Below are positions 26,815 through 35,404 of a DNA stretch of 64,000 nt, one piece after another. Both the position numbers and the translations under genes were made by a program. The DNA is taken from positions 373,945-437,944 of the forward strand of contig NZ_FQXP01000004.1 in the NCBI RefSeq assembly GCF_900130005.1. Reading direction: 5' to 3'. Below the pieces are notes generated by a model that saw nothing but the letters and a program-made list of their open reading frames with translations, was not told where the DNA came from and did no database searches. The stretch's first letter is position 1. Every line of letters begins with the position of its first letter. This stretch comes from Clostridium collagenovorans DSM 3089 (GTDB taxonomy: Bacteria > Bacillota > Clostridia > Clostridiales > Clostridiaceae).

Positions 26815-28533
26815 TTATTCTAAATATTTAAAGACTCCTATCATATCTAAAACACCATAACCCCATTCGGGATTTGGATATACATCATTCATTCTTTTAG
26901 ATGTTCCTCTTGTTAGATAAGTTTTTAACTTTTGTGAGTACATATCAGGATCATTACCATCTACTATGCCCCATTGAAACATAAGAGCACTAGCACCTGC
27001 TACAACTGCGGCAGATACACTAGTTCCATTAACTATAGCAGTTGTATTATTAGGAGCCGTAGTTGTGACATTAACTCCACCAGCTACTACATCAATTTTT
27101 ATATAATTTAAAAAGGACATTCCAGAACTATTAACAATTCCATAATTATTTTGATTGTAACTTCCAACGGTTATTATAAATTCAGCAGAACCAGGTCCTG
27201 TAAAGGTACCATAAGGACAAGGGGAAGAAAATCTAGTATCACCAAGGGTTATTCCCTTTGGGAGTAACCATGCATTATAGGTACCATCTAAGATATAATC
27301 TCCAAATAGTCTAAGCTTCCAAGTCCCAGGTTGTAAATAGCTCATATCAATTACTATTAATTCGTCACCAGATAGTTCATCTGGTAAAAAATAAGTTACT
27401 GTAACTATAGTTTTTTCAAAGATGAACTGATTTACCTGTTTTTGATTTAAAAAAGCAGGTATAATACCTGAGTTTTCTCCAGAAGCAGAAATAAGTTCAA
27501 TTGACATAATATTAGGTTTATCAACCCATATTTCTAGACGGAGAAAATTTTGTTCCTTTGATACATATAGTTGAATATCTTGAAAGTCGCCCTTTTTTTC
27601 TATTTTACCAGAGGTATGGCCGGAGGCATCAGCTTCATTGCCTGATCCAGTTATAACTGCTAACCCTTTATTATTAGAAATATCATTTATAAAGTCCTCT
27701 AATAATCCATCGCCTTTATGATTTCCAAAGGTAGTACCAAGAGGTAAAAGTATAATCATAGGGCGATTTGCAAGTATTGTATACTCATATAAGTAATTAA
27801 GTGCTAGCATAATAGAAGTTCTATCATAAATAGGAACTGTAGGAGTAAGAAACTTTTTAAGGGCAAGTGATTCAATTAATTTAACAATTACAAAGTCGCA
27901 GTCAGGTGCAGCTCCTTTAACCTCAGGGTTTATACCCTTAGCACCAACTATTCCTGCCATGGCAGTACCGTGTCCTACTTCATCTTTGGAAGGAACTATA
28001 TCATATGGATTTTTACCTTCACTTTTAGTTTTGATAGCTTGGTTTATAGAATCAGTTGAGTAAATGGAACCAAAGGGAACATACTTTTCAGAGTCAGAAG
28101 AATTAATACTTTGATCCCATATACTTAATATTCTGCTTGAACCATCTTCACGCATAAATTCAGGATTTAAGTAATCGATACCAGTATCTATTATACCTAC
28201 CATTACACCTTTTCCGGTTAGATAAAAGGGAGGTTCTATTTGAGTAAGATTTATATTAGCTGCAATTATAGGACTTAGGCTTTGAAGAACATATCCATAA
28301 TATCTACCTATATATACAATAGAAGGAAAAGGATTGTTTTCAAGGGTATATCTATCGTTAGGATCCTTTAAGGGCATAGATACAATAGCATATTTGTTAT
28401 TTATTACAGTTATATACATTGTAGAAGAGTTTTTTGCATCTGCAACTATATTTCCTTGATACTCAACTATATAGTGTATATAATTTGAATCTCCGAATAT
28501 TGAAGGTGGAGCATTAGAAAATGGTTTATTCAT
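26815..28533 (-). CDS. Csp-like subtilisin (S8) germination protease, downstream copy
   Basis: A 572-residue subtilase with ATG 28533 behind GGAGGG; an extended frame upstream lies inside the neighbour. The N-terminal ~95 residues resemble the Csp prodomain, with YIVEYQGNIV at its start. The catalytic triad is intact: Asp116 in GIIDTGID, His188 in GHGTAMAG and Ser505 in NGTSVSAA. A jellyroll-like insert (about 330-455) splits the catalytic domain, as in CspB. The C-terminal NPEWGYGVLDM is typical. Csp proteases activate the cortex hydrolase SleC during spore germination; this is family knowledge. It overlaps the upstream csp gene by 8 nt (ATGAATAA). No sleC is in the window. Confidence 0.85.
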   Translation of the reverse strand: MNKPFSNAPPSIFGDSNYIHYIVEYQGNIVADAKNSSTMYITVINNKYAIVSMPLKDPNDRYTLENNPFPSIVYIGRYYGYVLQSLSPIIAANINLTQIEPPFYLTGKGVMVGIIDTGIDYLNPEFMREDGSSRILSIWDQSINSSDSEKYVPFGSIYSTDSINQAIKTKSEGKNPYDIVPSKDEVGHGTAMAGIVGAKGINPEVKGAAPDCDFVIVKLIESLALKKFLTPTVPIYDRTSIMLALNYLYEYTILANRPMIILLPLGTTFGNHKGDGLLEDFINDISNNKGLAVITGSGNEADASGHTSGKIEKKGDFQDIQLYVSKEQNFLRLEIWVDKPNIMSIELISASGENSGIIPAFLNQKQVNQFIFEKTIVTVTYFLPDELSGDELIVIDMSYLQPGTWKLRLFGDYILDGTYNAWLLPKGITLGDTRFSSPCPYGTFTGPGSAEFIITVGSYNQNNYGIVNSSGMSFLNYIKIDVVAGGVNVTTTAPNNTTAIVNGTSVSAAVVAGASALMFQWGIVDGNDPDMYSQKLKTYLTRGTSKRMNDVYPNPEWGYGVLDMIGVFKYLE

Positions 28534-30445
28534 ATAAATTGCCCTCCATTTCTTTAGGAATTCGTATAAAAAATTTATTAAAGTGGTATTCAGTATGAGT
28601 ATCACCTCTATAAAAGGTGCTAATTGATCTTGTACCAGCTAAAGTATTAAATATTCCTTCTAGATCTAGTTTGCCATATCCCCAGCTTGGATTTGGATAA
28701 GTTTCAGTAGATTTTCTAGTAGCTCCTGTTATAAGGTAACTTATTACTTTAGGGGAATACATAGTTGAATCATTTCCCTTTATAATTCCCCATTCAACAA
28801 GTAGTGCACAAGCACCAGCGACTATAGCTGCAGCTACGGAAGAGCCTGTTATGGTTGCAAGTTTATTGTTTAAACCTGTAGTTAAAATATCTACTCCAGG
28901 AGCCACAATATCAGGTTTAATAAAGTTGCTTAGAGGATAGCCTTTTCCAGATTGAGCAACTATAGTGTCATTTAAGGAATTATAGTATCCGACGGAGACA
29001 ATTTTTTTTGTAGCTGCAGGTACTGTTAATGTGGAAAGTGGATCCGGAAGTAAAAATCTTGTACCCTCTGGTAAGGTAATATCTGGAGATAGCCACATAT
29101 CAAATCTTCCATCAGTAACATACTCAGCTTTTAATTGAAATTTCCAAATGCCAGGTGTTATATTTGTAAAGCTCAGAGCTATAACTTGAAGTCCAGTATT
29201 ATTGTCAGGAACAAAAAAGTTTATGTTAAGCTCTGTATTTTCATAAACAAACTTAATTTTTTCTACTTGATTTATCTTTGAAGTTATAAATTTTGAGCTT
29301 TGCCCCGAAGGAGAAATTACATTTAAAGCAAACTTATTAGGCCGTCTTACCCAAATTTTAAAAGAAAAGTTTTGCATTAACCTTTCGATTCTTAATTCAG
29401 AAGTTCTAATGTCACCTACATTAGAGGCAAGTCCAGAAGCGTGTAAATCAGCAGCACCCTGATTACCAGTTGAGGTTACGACAACTAAACCTCTATAGGA
29501 AGCAAGTTCATTTACATATCTAGCTAAAAGTCCTATTCCGTCGTGACTATAATCAGAACATCCTAAGCCAATTAATATAATCATAGGTTTGCTTGAAGCT
29601 ATAGCAAATTTTTTTAAATACTCTAAACCTGCTACAATTTCAGCTGTATTATAAACAGGTACATCTAAAATACCATTAAGCTGTAAGTCTCTTTTATAAG
29701 TTGCTGATTCTGAAAGTTTCACTACAACAAAATTACAATCGTGGGCAACTCCTCGAATATCCTTATTAAACCCTCTAGCACCTACTATCCCAGCTAAATT
29801 AGTACCATGACCAATTGTATCCTTAGAAGGTACGATTTCATAGGGATCCTTACCAGAAGCATAAGCTTTTAATGCAGTATTGATTTGTTCTTTAGAATAA
29901 GTAGTACCCATAAATAGATTGTTATCTGGTGTAGAATTAGAAATAGTTTGATCCCAAATAGATTCTATTCTTGTAGTACCATCTTCATAAGTAAACTCTT
30001 TGTTTAAATAATCTATTCCAGTATCTACAAGTCCTATTAGCACCCCAGTACCAGATAAATCTAAATAAGGACTATTCTTTATGGATTCTATATTACTTGT
30101 AGCTTCACCAGAAGTAGCTTCTAAAACAAACATGCTTCTAAAATTCACAAAAATTATAGAAGGAACATCCTTTAATAGTTGATCTAATTTACCAGCTTCA
30201 ACGGATATAATAGCAAATTTTTCAGTTATTGTATCACCGCAGGCGTAAGATACCTTTGATATTTCTTCTAGGAAGTTTCCTCTATATTCAATTAGATACT
30301 CATAGTAATCTGGATTATTATAAAAATTACATTGTTTTAAATTTGTCACCGCAATCACCAAAGAATTAATATTATTTATATAATATGAAGTGTTACTATA
30401 GTTTGATAATAAATTAATGTATTTTAAAGTAAAAAGATATTTCAT
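28526..30445 (-). CDS. Csp-like subtilisin (S8) germination protease, upstream copy
   Basis: A 639-residue frame. ATG 30445 lacks a good ribosome binding site. GTG 30349 (607 residues, just before TNLKQCNFYNNPDYYEYL) fits the family start better, so the N-terminus is uncertain. Numbered from 30445, the triad is Asp141 (GLVDTGID), His213 (GHGTNLAG) and Ser536 (TGSSVAAA); all are present. The prodomain, jellyroll insert and the PNPSWGYGKLDLEGIF end match the downstream paralogue. A C-terminal extension of about 40 residues (after FNTLAG) contains the ribosome binding site of the second gene. Two active-looking paralogues differ from C. difficile, where CspA and CspC are inactive. Confidence 0.83.
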   Translation of the reverse strand: MKYLFTLKYINLLSNYSNTSYYINNINSLVIAVTNLKQCNFYNNPDYYEYLIEYRGNFLEEISKVSYACGDTITEKFAIISVEAGKLDQLLKDVPSIIFVNFRSMFVLEATSGEATSNIESIKNSPYLDLSGTGVLIGLVDTGIDYLNKEFTYEDGTTRIESIWDQTISNSTPDNNLFMGTTYSKEQINTALKAYASGKDPYEIVPSKDTIGHGTNLAGIVGARGFNKDIRGVAHDCNFVVVKLSESATYKRDLQLNGILDVPVYNTAEIVAGLEYLKKFAIASSKPMIILIGLGCSDYSHDGIGLLARYVNELASYRGLVVVTSTGNQGAADLHASGLASNVGDIRTSELRIERLMQNFSFKIWVRRPNKFALNVISPSGQSSKFITSKINQVEKIKFVYENTELNINFFVPDNNTGLQVIALSFTNITPGIWKFQLKAEYVTDGRFDMWLSPDITLPEGTRFLLPDPLSTLTVPAATKKIVSVGYYNSLNDTIVAQSGKGYPLSNFIKPDIVAPGVDILTTGLNNKLATITGSSVAAAIVAGACALLVEWGIIKGNDSTMYSPKVISYLITGATRKSTETYPNPSWGYGKLDLEGIFNTLAGTRSISTFYRGDTHTEYHFNKFFIRIPKEMEGNLYE

Positions 30446-30774
30446 TTAAGAAAAATATATAAATATTATGATAGAAAATCCTAAGCAGTATAGAATACAA
30501 AAGCTATTTATTCATGGGGAAGAGTATCTAGTTATCATAAAGCAAAGTATGAATATGCATGGTTTTTATTTGGGGTATATTTTACCATATCTTAAAGAAC
30601 CTTAACATAAATTAACTCCATCTTAGTAGGGACTTAATGTAGACCAGGTACAATAATGGTGTAGTTAAACAGTAGAACTCATCAAGTATCTTGTTAGTAG
30701 TCTTTGCATTATTAATGAGAATAGGAGTGCATAATAGGATACAAAAAGTAAATTACACAATGGGGGTATTAATA
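30446..30774. other. divergent promoter region between csp operon and acid phosphatase
   Basis: A 329-nt divergent gap with no gene. A minus-strand CATAATA at 30464-30470 resembles a sporulation-sigma -10 element, but I could not find a convincing -35 partner. On the plus strand, GGGGGT at 30762-30767 is the ribosome binding site of the next gene. Confidence 0.4.
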
Positions 30775-33126
30775 ATGATTCGATTCAAAAAGTCAATAAC
30801 TTCACTAGTAGCTTGTGCTATGACAATAGCTGCATTTTCTTCAGTGGTAACACCAAGGGTAAATGCAACTACATTAAATGATGTTCAAAGACAGTCAACT
30901 CAAGTTACATTAATAGGAGGTAACACGGAATGGAAGTATGAAGATACAAATAAGGATATGTATACTTCAAAATTCTATGAAAAGAGCTTTGACGATGCAG
31001 AATGGAAGACGGGAAAAGGACCATTTGGATATCCAGCAAAAGACTATAGCGATATTTTTGGACCAGTATCAGGGGGAACTTTAGTAAATTCACAAGCAAA
31101 ACCAAATGCAATTATAACTTATTATTTCTCAAAGGATTTTAATGTAAAAAATCCTTTAGAAATATCAAAATTAGAAGCAACTGTTGGAGTAGATGATGGG
31201 TTTGTTATGTATATTAATGGGGTAGAGGTAAATAGAAGCTATATGGATGCTGGTGAAATTACTCATTCATCAGAAGCTAATCATGTAAATGAACCATCAT
31301 CACCAGATGGATTAAAAAAACTAGATTTAACTTCTTTTAAAAATTTATTAGTTGAAGGAAAAAATAAAATTTCAGTTTCAGTTCATAATAGAGATAGAAA
31401 TAGCTCAGATATTTATTTTGATATGAATCTTCAAGCACAGTATGGAGAAATAACTTCACCAGAACCACCAGTTGAAGAAATTAAGGATGTATCACCTAAA
31501 CAAGTAAATGCTCATATGGGAGAGGATCCATCAACTGAGGTTAATCTTACTTATACAACTTTAGCACAGGGATTGGAAACTAAAGCTGTACTTAATAAAG
31601 TAGGAGATAATAAGAAGTTTACAGTAGTAGGTGAAAATTCTATTGGGAATGCAGATAAGTACTTCCATAAAATATCAGTTAAAAATCTAGAACCTAATAC
31701 AACTTATGAGTATGAAGTAGGCTCTGGAGATAAAACATTCAAAGGAAAATTTAAAACAGCACTACCTAAGGGGAGTAAGGATAGCTTTAAATTTGCATAT
31801 ATTGCTGATCCTCAAGTATCCAATGGTACTAATGCTGAGGCTGCAGGAGCTGTTTTTGCAGAACTAAATAAAAATAAAGATTTATCCTTTGTATATCTTG
31901 CGGGAGATATTACAGATAAATCAACTAATGAACAACAGTGGGAACTATTATTTGAAAATGGCGGTGCTTTTCCGACTGGTGGACAAGATATGTTTGGAAA
32001 TATTTTGATTTCAGCTGTTCAAGGAAATCATGATAACAATACCTTAACAAGACATATAAATGCTCCAGCAGAAGCAGGAAATATTGTATATTCTTATGAT
32101 TATGGCCCAGCAACATTTATAATGTTAAACTTAGAAGCTGCTAGAAGTGATGCTGATGCTAGAGCAAAACAAGCGGAGTATTTAAGTAAAGTAGTTAAGG
32201 AAGCAAAAGATAGAAATCAATGGACTTTAGTTGGTTTCCATAAGTCTATGTACACAGGAGCTTCACATATAACTGATAGTGATGCAATAGCTGCTAGACA
32301 ATTCTGGACACCTATTTTTTCAGAATTAGATGTTGATGTAGTTATGCAAGGACATGACCATGTTTACTCAAGGGGATATGTAGATGCAAAGGGGTATAAT
32401 GCTAACCCAAGTAAGGATGCACAGGGAAGAATTGAGGATCCTAAAAATGCACCTTTATATATGGTAGGTGGACATGCTGGGGGATTAAAATGGTACTCTA
32501 AAAAGAACTATACAGTTGGGGAAGGCGATTTGCTTGCACCAGGATATAGTTTCTTAGATGTTAACTCAACTGATACAGGGAGTGATGTTAAAAGAGAACA
32601 AGTAATTGTTGAAATGGAGATTTCTAATAAAGAGTTAAAGTTAAATACTCATATGTTTAAATATGATCCAGAAACAGATAAAATTACTACAGATAAGTAT
32701 TTATATGATTCAATGGTAGCAGTTAGAGAAGTAAAAGAGGAAGGTCCTGCAGAAGAAGATAAAAAAGCATCAGAAAAGGTAATAAATAAGATAAATGCTT
32801 TACCAGAGAAAATAACACTAGAAGATAAAAAGGCAGTAGAGGAAGCAAGAAAAGCTTACAATGAATTAACAGAAGCTCAAAAGGTTTTAATTACAAAGGA
32901 AGTAGAAGAAAAACTAAAATCTGCTGAAGCTAAGATAATAGAATTAGAAAAGGCAGCTCAGCAAGAAGAGGATAAGAAAAAACCTACAACTCCAGAGCAA
33001 GGAAAGGAAGAGGGTAATGTTTTACCTAGCACAGGACAAGAAAAATCTACAGCTACAATTTTGACAGGAGCAGTATTAGTATTATTAGGAGCATTAAAAT
33101 TAAGAAAAAAGGATAAAACTGTTTAG
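30775..33126 (+). CDS. sortase-anchored purple acid phosphatase-like metallophosphoesterase
   Basis: A 783-residue protein with start ATG 30775, seven nt after GGGGGT; the longer in-frame start at 30691 would put residues before the signal peptide. It has a signal peptide (1-33), an N-terminal beta-sandwich domain and a purple-acid-phosphatase N-terminal FN3-like domain (around VNAHMGEDPS). The calcineurin-like core has metal-ligand motifs IADPQV, AGDITD, GNHDN, FHKSM and GHDHVYSRGY, all intact. One helical repeat (LPEKITLEDKKAVEEARKAY) follows, then LPSTG at 750-754, a membrane helix and a KLRKKDK tail. It would release phosphate from organic phosphoesters at the cell wall. The helical repeat is the same type as in the beta-propeller protein at 2427. 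Confidence 0.9.
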   Translation: MIRFKKSITSLVACAMTIAAFSSVVTPRVNATTLNDVQRQSTQVTLIGGNTEWKYEDTNKDMYTSKFYEKSFDDAEWKTGKGPFGYPAKDYSDIFGPVSGGTLVNSQAKPNAIITYYFSKDFNVKNPLEISKLEATVGVDDGFVMYINGVEVNRSYMDAGEITHSSEANHVNEPSSPDGLKKLDLTSFKNLLVEGKNKISVSVHNRDRNSSDIYFDMNLQAQYGEITSPEPPVEEIKDVSPKQVNAHMGEDPSTEVNLTYTTLAQGLETKAVLNKVGDNKKFTVVGENSIGNADKYFHKISVKNLEPNTTYEYEVGSGDKTFKGKFKTALPKGSKDSFKFAYIADPQVSNGTNAEAAGAVFAELNKNKDLSFVYLAGDITDKSTNEQQWELLFENGGAFPTGGQDMFGNILISAVQGNHDNNTLTRHINAPAEAGNIVYSYDYGPATFIMLNLEAARSDADARAKQAEYLSKVVKEAKDRNQWTLVGFHKSMYTGASHITDSDAIAARQFWTPIFSELDVDVVMQGHDHVYSRGYVDAKGYNANPSKDAQGRIEDPKNAPLYMVGGHAGGLKWYSKKNYTVGEGDLLAPGYSFLDVNSTDTGSDVKREQVIVEMEISNKELKLNTHMFKYDPETDKITTDKYLYDSMVAVREVKEEGPAEEDKKASEKVINKINALPEKITLEDKKAVEEARKAYNELTEAQKVLITKEVEEKLKSAEAKIIELEKAAQQEEDKKKPTTPEQGKEEGNVLPSTGQEKSTATILTGAVLVLLGALKLRKKDKTV

Positions 33127-33212
33127 ATTGCAAGTTAAGAAGAAAATTAAATAACAAATGAAAAAATTAAACTTATAAATTAAAATATAACATAAAATAA
33201 AAGATTAAAGTT

Positions 33213-33308
33213 CAGGTTGTGATACAAAGAAGAGTAATAAGAATATATCTGTTTTTAGTAAGCAGGATATATTGAGAAAAAATTTTTGTTATCACAGCCT
33301 GTTTTTTT
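33213..33308 (+). terminator. two-tier hairpin terminator after the phosphatase gene
   Basis: The outer stem CAGGTTGTGATA (33213-33224) pairs with TATCACAGCCTG (33290-33301). An inner stem forms between AATATATC and GGATATATT (33242-33273 region). A T7 run follows. The rest of the 413-nt gap 33127-33539 has no supported gene. Confidence 0.8.
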
Positions 33309-33539
33309 ATGATTTAAATGACTTAATAGTATTAGAGATTTCTTTTTAATGTAGGGAATAAATAAACTTTAAATCTTATTATGAACTTTATAAAAAAGTT
33401 TAATATAGCAAAGGATTTAAGAGGGGCTTTTATAAGCTTTAACATAACTTAACATTGCTTTAATAAGAACTTATGAAAGAAAAAGTAAAATTATATATAG
33501 AGGAATTATACCTATCTTATTATTAAGGGGAGAAGAAAA

Positions 33540-34703
33540 ATGAAAAAACTTAAGAATGAAATATTAAAAAATAAGGGTGGAACAATAATATGGACTATTT
33601 TTATAATAGGATTTTTTATATTCTTATATGGGCTTAATTCGAATTTGAAATATAATAAGCCAGAGGATGCGCCGGAAAATATTAAATATGCAAAGGCTGA
33701 AGTTACAGAGATAATATCAGAGGAGCTAGGACCGGATCCGGATTTTCAATACATAAATATAGGAAAACAACAATTAGAGTTTTTAATATTAAGTGGAGAA
33801 AATAAGGGTAAGATAGTTACAGCTAATAATTTTATTTCACGAGTTGATAATAAGCCAGCAAAGCTTGGAAGCAAGTACATACTATCTACTTACGATGATT
33901 TTAGAACTACGGTAATTGCAAATTATAATAGGGAAGTATCACTATATATATTATTAGGTATTTTTATGGTTATTGTAATGATACTTGGAAAGTTGAAAGG
34001 AGTTAAGTCTTTACTTTCCTTAGGGTTTACAATGATTAGTATAATATTTTTATTTATACCACTTATAATAAAGGGGGTTAACCCAATAGTTGCATCTATT
34101 ATAATAGTGGTATTATCAACAGCTGTAACTATGATAGCTTTAAATGGTTTAAGCAAGAAGACTGTCGTGGCATGTTTAAGTTGCATTTTATGTACAATTA
34201 TAGCAGGGGTAATTGCATATATCTTTGGGGCAATAAATAATATTTCAACTTATAACACACCAGAAGCTCAGGATTTATTATTTGTGGCGGCTAATACATC
34301 TCTGAAAGTAAAAGAATTGTTGTTTTCAGGAATTTTAATATCCTCTTTAGGGGCTATAATGGATACTACAATATCTATAACATCTTCAGTATTTGAAGTA
34401 TACGAAGTAAATAATAATTTAAGTAGTTCACAATTATTTAATTCAGGAATGAATATAGGAAAAGATGTTATGGGAACAATGACTAATACACTTATATTAG
34501 CCTTTACGGGGAGTAGTATAAATGTATTGATTATTTACTTTATGTATAATATACCTTATATGCAGTTGATTAATATTGACTTAATAGTAATAGAAATAAT
34601 TCAAGGCTTATCTGGGGGAATAGCTCTTATTTTATCTATACCAATAGCGGCATTAGCTTCAGCAAAACTCGCTCCTATAAAAAGTAAAACTAAAGATTTG
34701 TAA
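33540..34703 (+). CDS. YibE/F family membrane protein
   Basis: A 387-residue protein. An N-terminal membrane helix (about 18-35) is followed by an extracellular beta-rich domain of about 90 residues (YAKAEVTEIISEEL onward). About seven membrane helices follow, including the conserved LGKLKGVKSLLSLGFTMISI and GAIMDTTISITSSVFEVYE segments that mark YibE/F. The family's function is unsettled. GGGGAG precedes ATG 33540. It appears monocistronic, with the small zinc-ribbon gene 130 nt downstream. Confidence 0.85.
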   Translation: MKKLKNEILKNKGGTIIWTIFIIGFFIFLYGLNSNLKYNKPEDAPENIKYAKAEVTEIISEELGPDPDFQYINIGKQQLEFLILSGENKGKIVTANNFISRVDNKPAKLGSKYILSTYDDFRTTVIANYNREVSLYILLGIFMVIVMILGKLKGVKSLLSLGFTMISIIFLFIPLIIKGVNPIVASIIIVVLSTAVTMIALNGLSKKTVVACLSCILCTIIAGVIAYIFGAINNISTYNTPEAQDLLFVAANTSLKVKELLFSGILISSLGAIMDTTISITSSVFEVYEVNNNLSSSQLFNSGMNIGKDVMGTMTNTLILAFTGSSINVLIIYFMYNIPYMQLINIDLIVIEIIQGLSGGIALILSIPIAALASAKLAPIKSKTKDL

Positions 34704-34833
34704 AGCTATAAGGAATATGATAATATATAAGAACTGTATTTAAAGGTATAAGTATTACTTATGCTTTATAAGTTATATATAATTATAAACTTATGAGATA
34801 TATATTAAGAATAAGAATTGAGGAGATGATTTT

Positions 34834-35178
34834 ATGTCAAGTTTACCAAAATGCCCAAAATGTAACTCAGAATATACATATGAAGATGGAAGTCTTTTAA
34901 TTTGTCCAGAATGTGCTCATGAGTGGACTATGAATGATAGTGGAGTAGAAAATAATGAAGATGAACTAATAGTTAAGGATTCCAATGGAAATATATTAAG
35001 TGATGGGGATTCTGTAACTGTAATAAAGGATCTTAAGGTAAAAGGATGTTCTTCTTCTATAAAAAAGGGAACAAAAGTAAAAAATATACGTCTTGTTGAA
35101 GGAGATCATAACATAGACTGTAAAATAGATGGTTTTGGTGCTATGCAACTAAAATCTGAATTTGTTAAAAAAGCATAA
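34834..35178 (+). CDS. yjdM: YjdM/PhnA family zinc-ribbon protein
   Basis: A 114-residue cytoplasmic protein of the usual family length. The N-terminal zinc ribbon has Cys7/Cys10 and Cys24/Cys27 (KCPKC and CPEC), then a linker. The C-terminal SH3-like domain has VKDSNGNILSDGDSVTVIKDLKVKG (core SDGDSVTVIKDLKVKG) and GFGAMQLKSEFVKK. Named from phnA of the E. coli phosphonate region, it is not itself a phosphonate-cleaving enzyme. The true role is unclear. GAGGAG precedes ATG 34834. Confidence 0.9.
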   Translation: MSSLPKCPKCNSEYTYEDGSLLICPECAHEWTMNDSGVENNEDELIVKDSNGNILSDGDSVTVIKDLKVKGCSSSIKKGTKVKNIRLVEGDHNIDCKIDGFGAMQLKSEFVKKA

Positions 35179-35243
35179 AAAATATGATGAATCTTTAAAT
35201 CATTACATAAAATAGTTTTAAGGATTTCTTTTAGTACTATAAA

Positions 35244-35298
35244 TAAAAAACCATGCACTAACTAGACAAAATTATCTAATTAGGCAAGGTTTTTTTAT
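35244..35298. terminator. terminator after yjdM
   Basis: AAACC-ATGC-AC-TAA-CTAGA pairs imperfectly with TCTAATTAGGCAAGGTTT around a short loop, and seven Ts follow. It sits between convergent genes, and A-runs on the left could serve the oppA gene. Confidence 0.7.
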
Positions 35299-35404
35299 TT
35301 ATAGTTGAATTTATAGTTGGCTGTAAAAGTAAACTTTATGAATTTCTTAAGTCTGTGATTTATATAAAGTAAGGCATCATAAAATTTTATTTAATATAAG
35401 CTTA

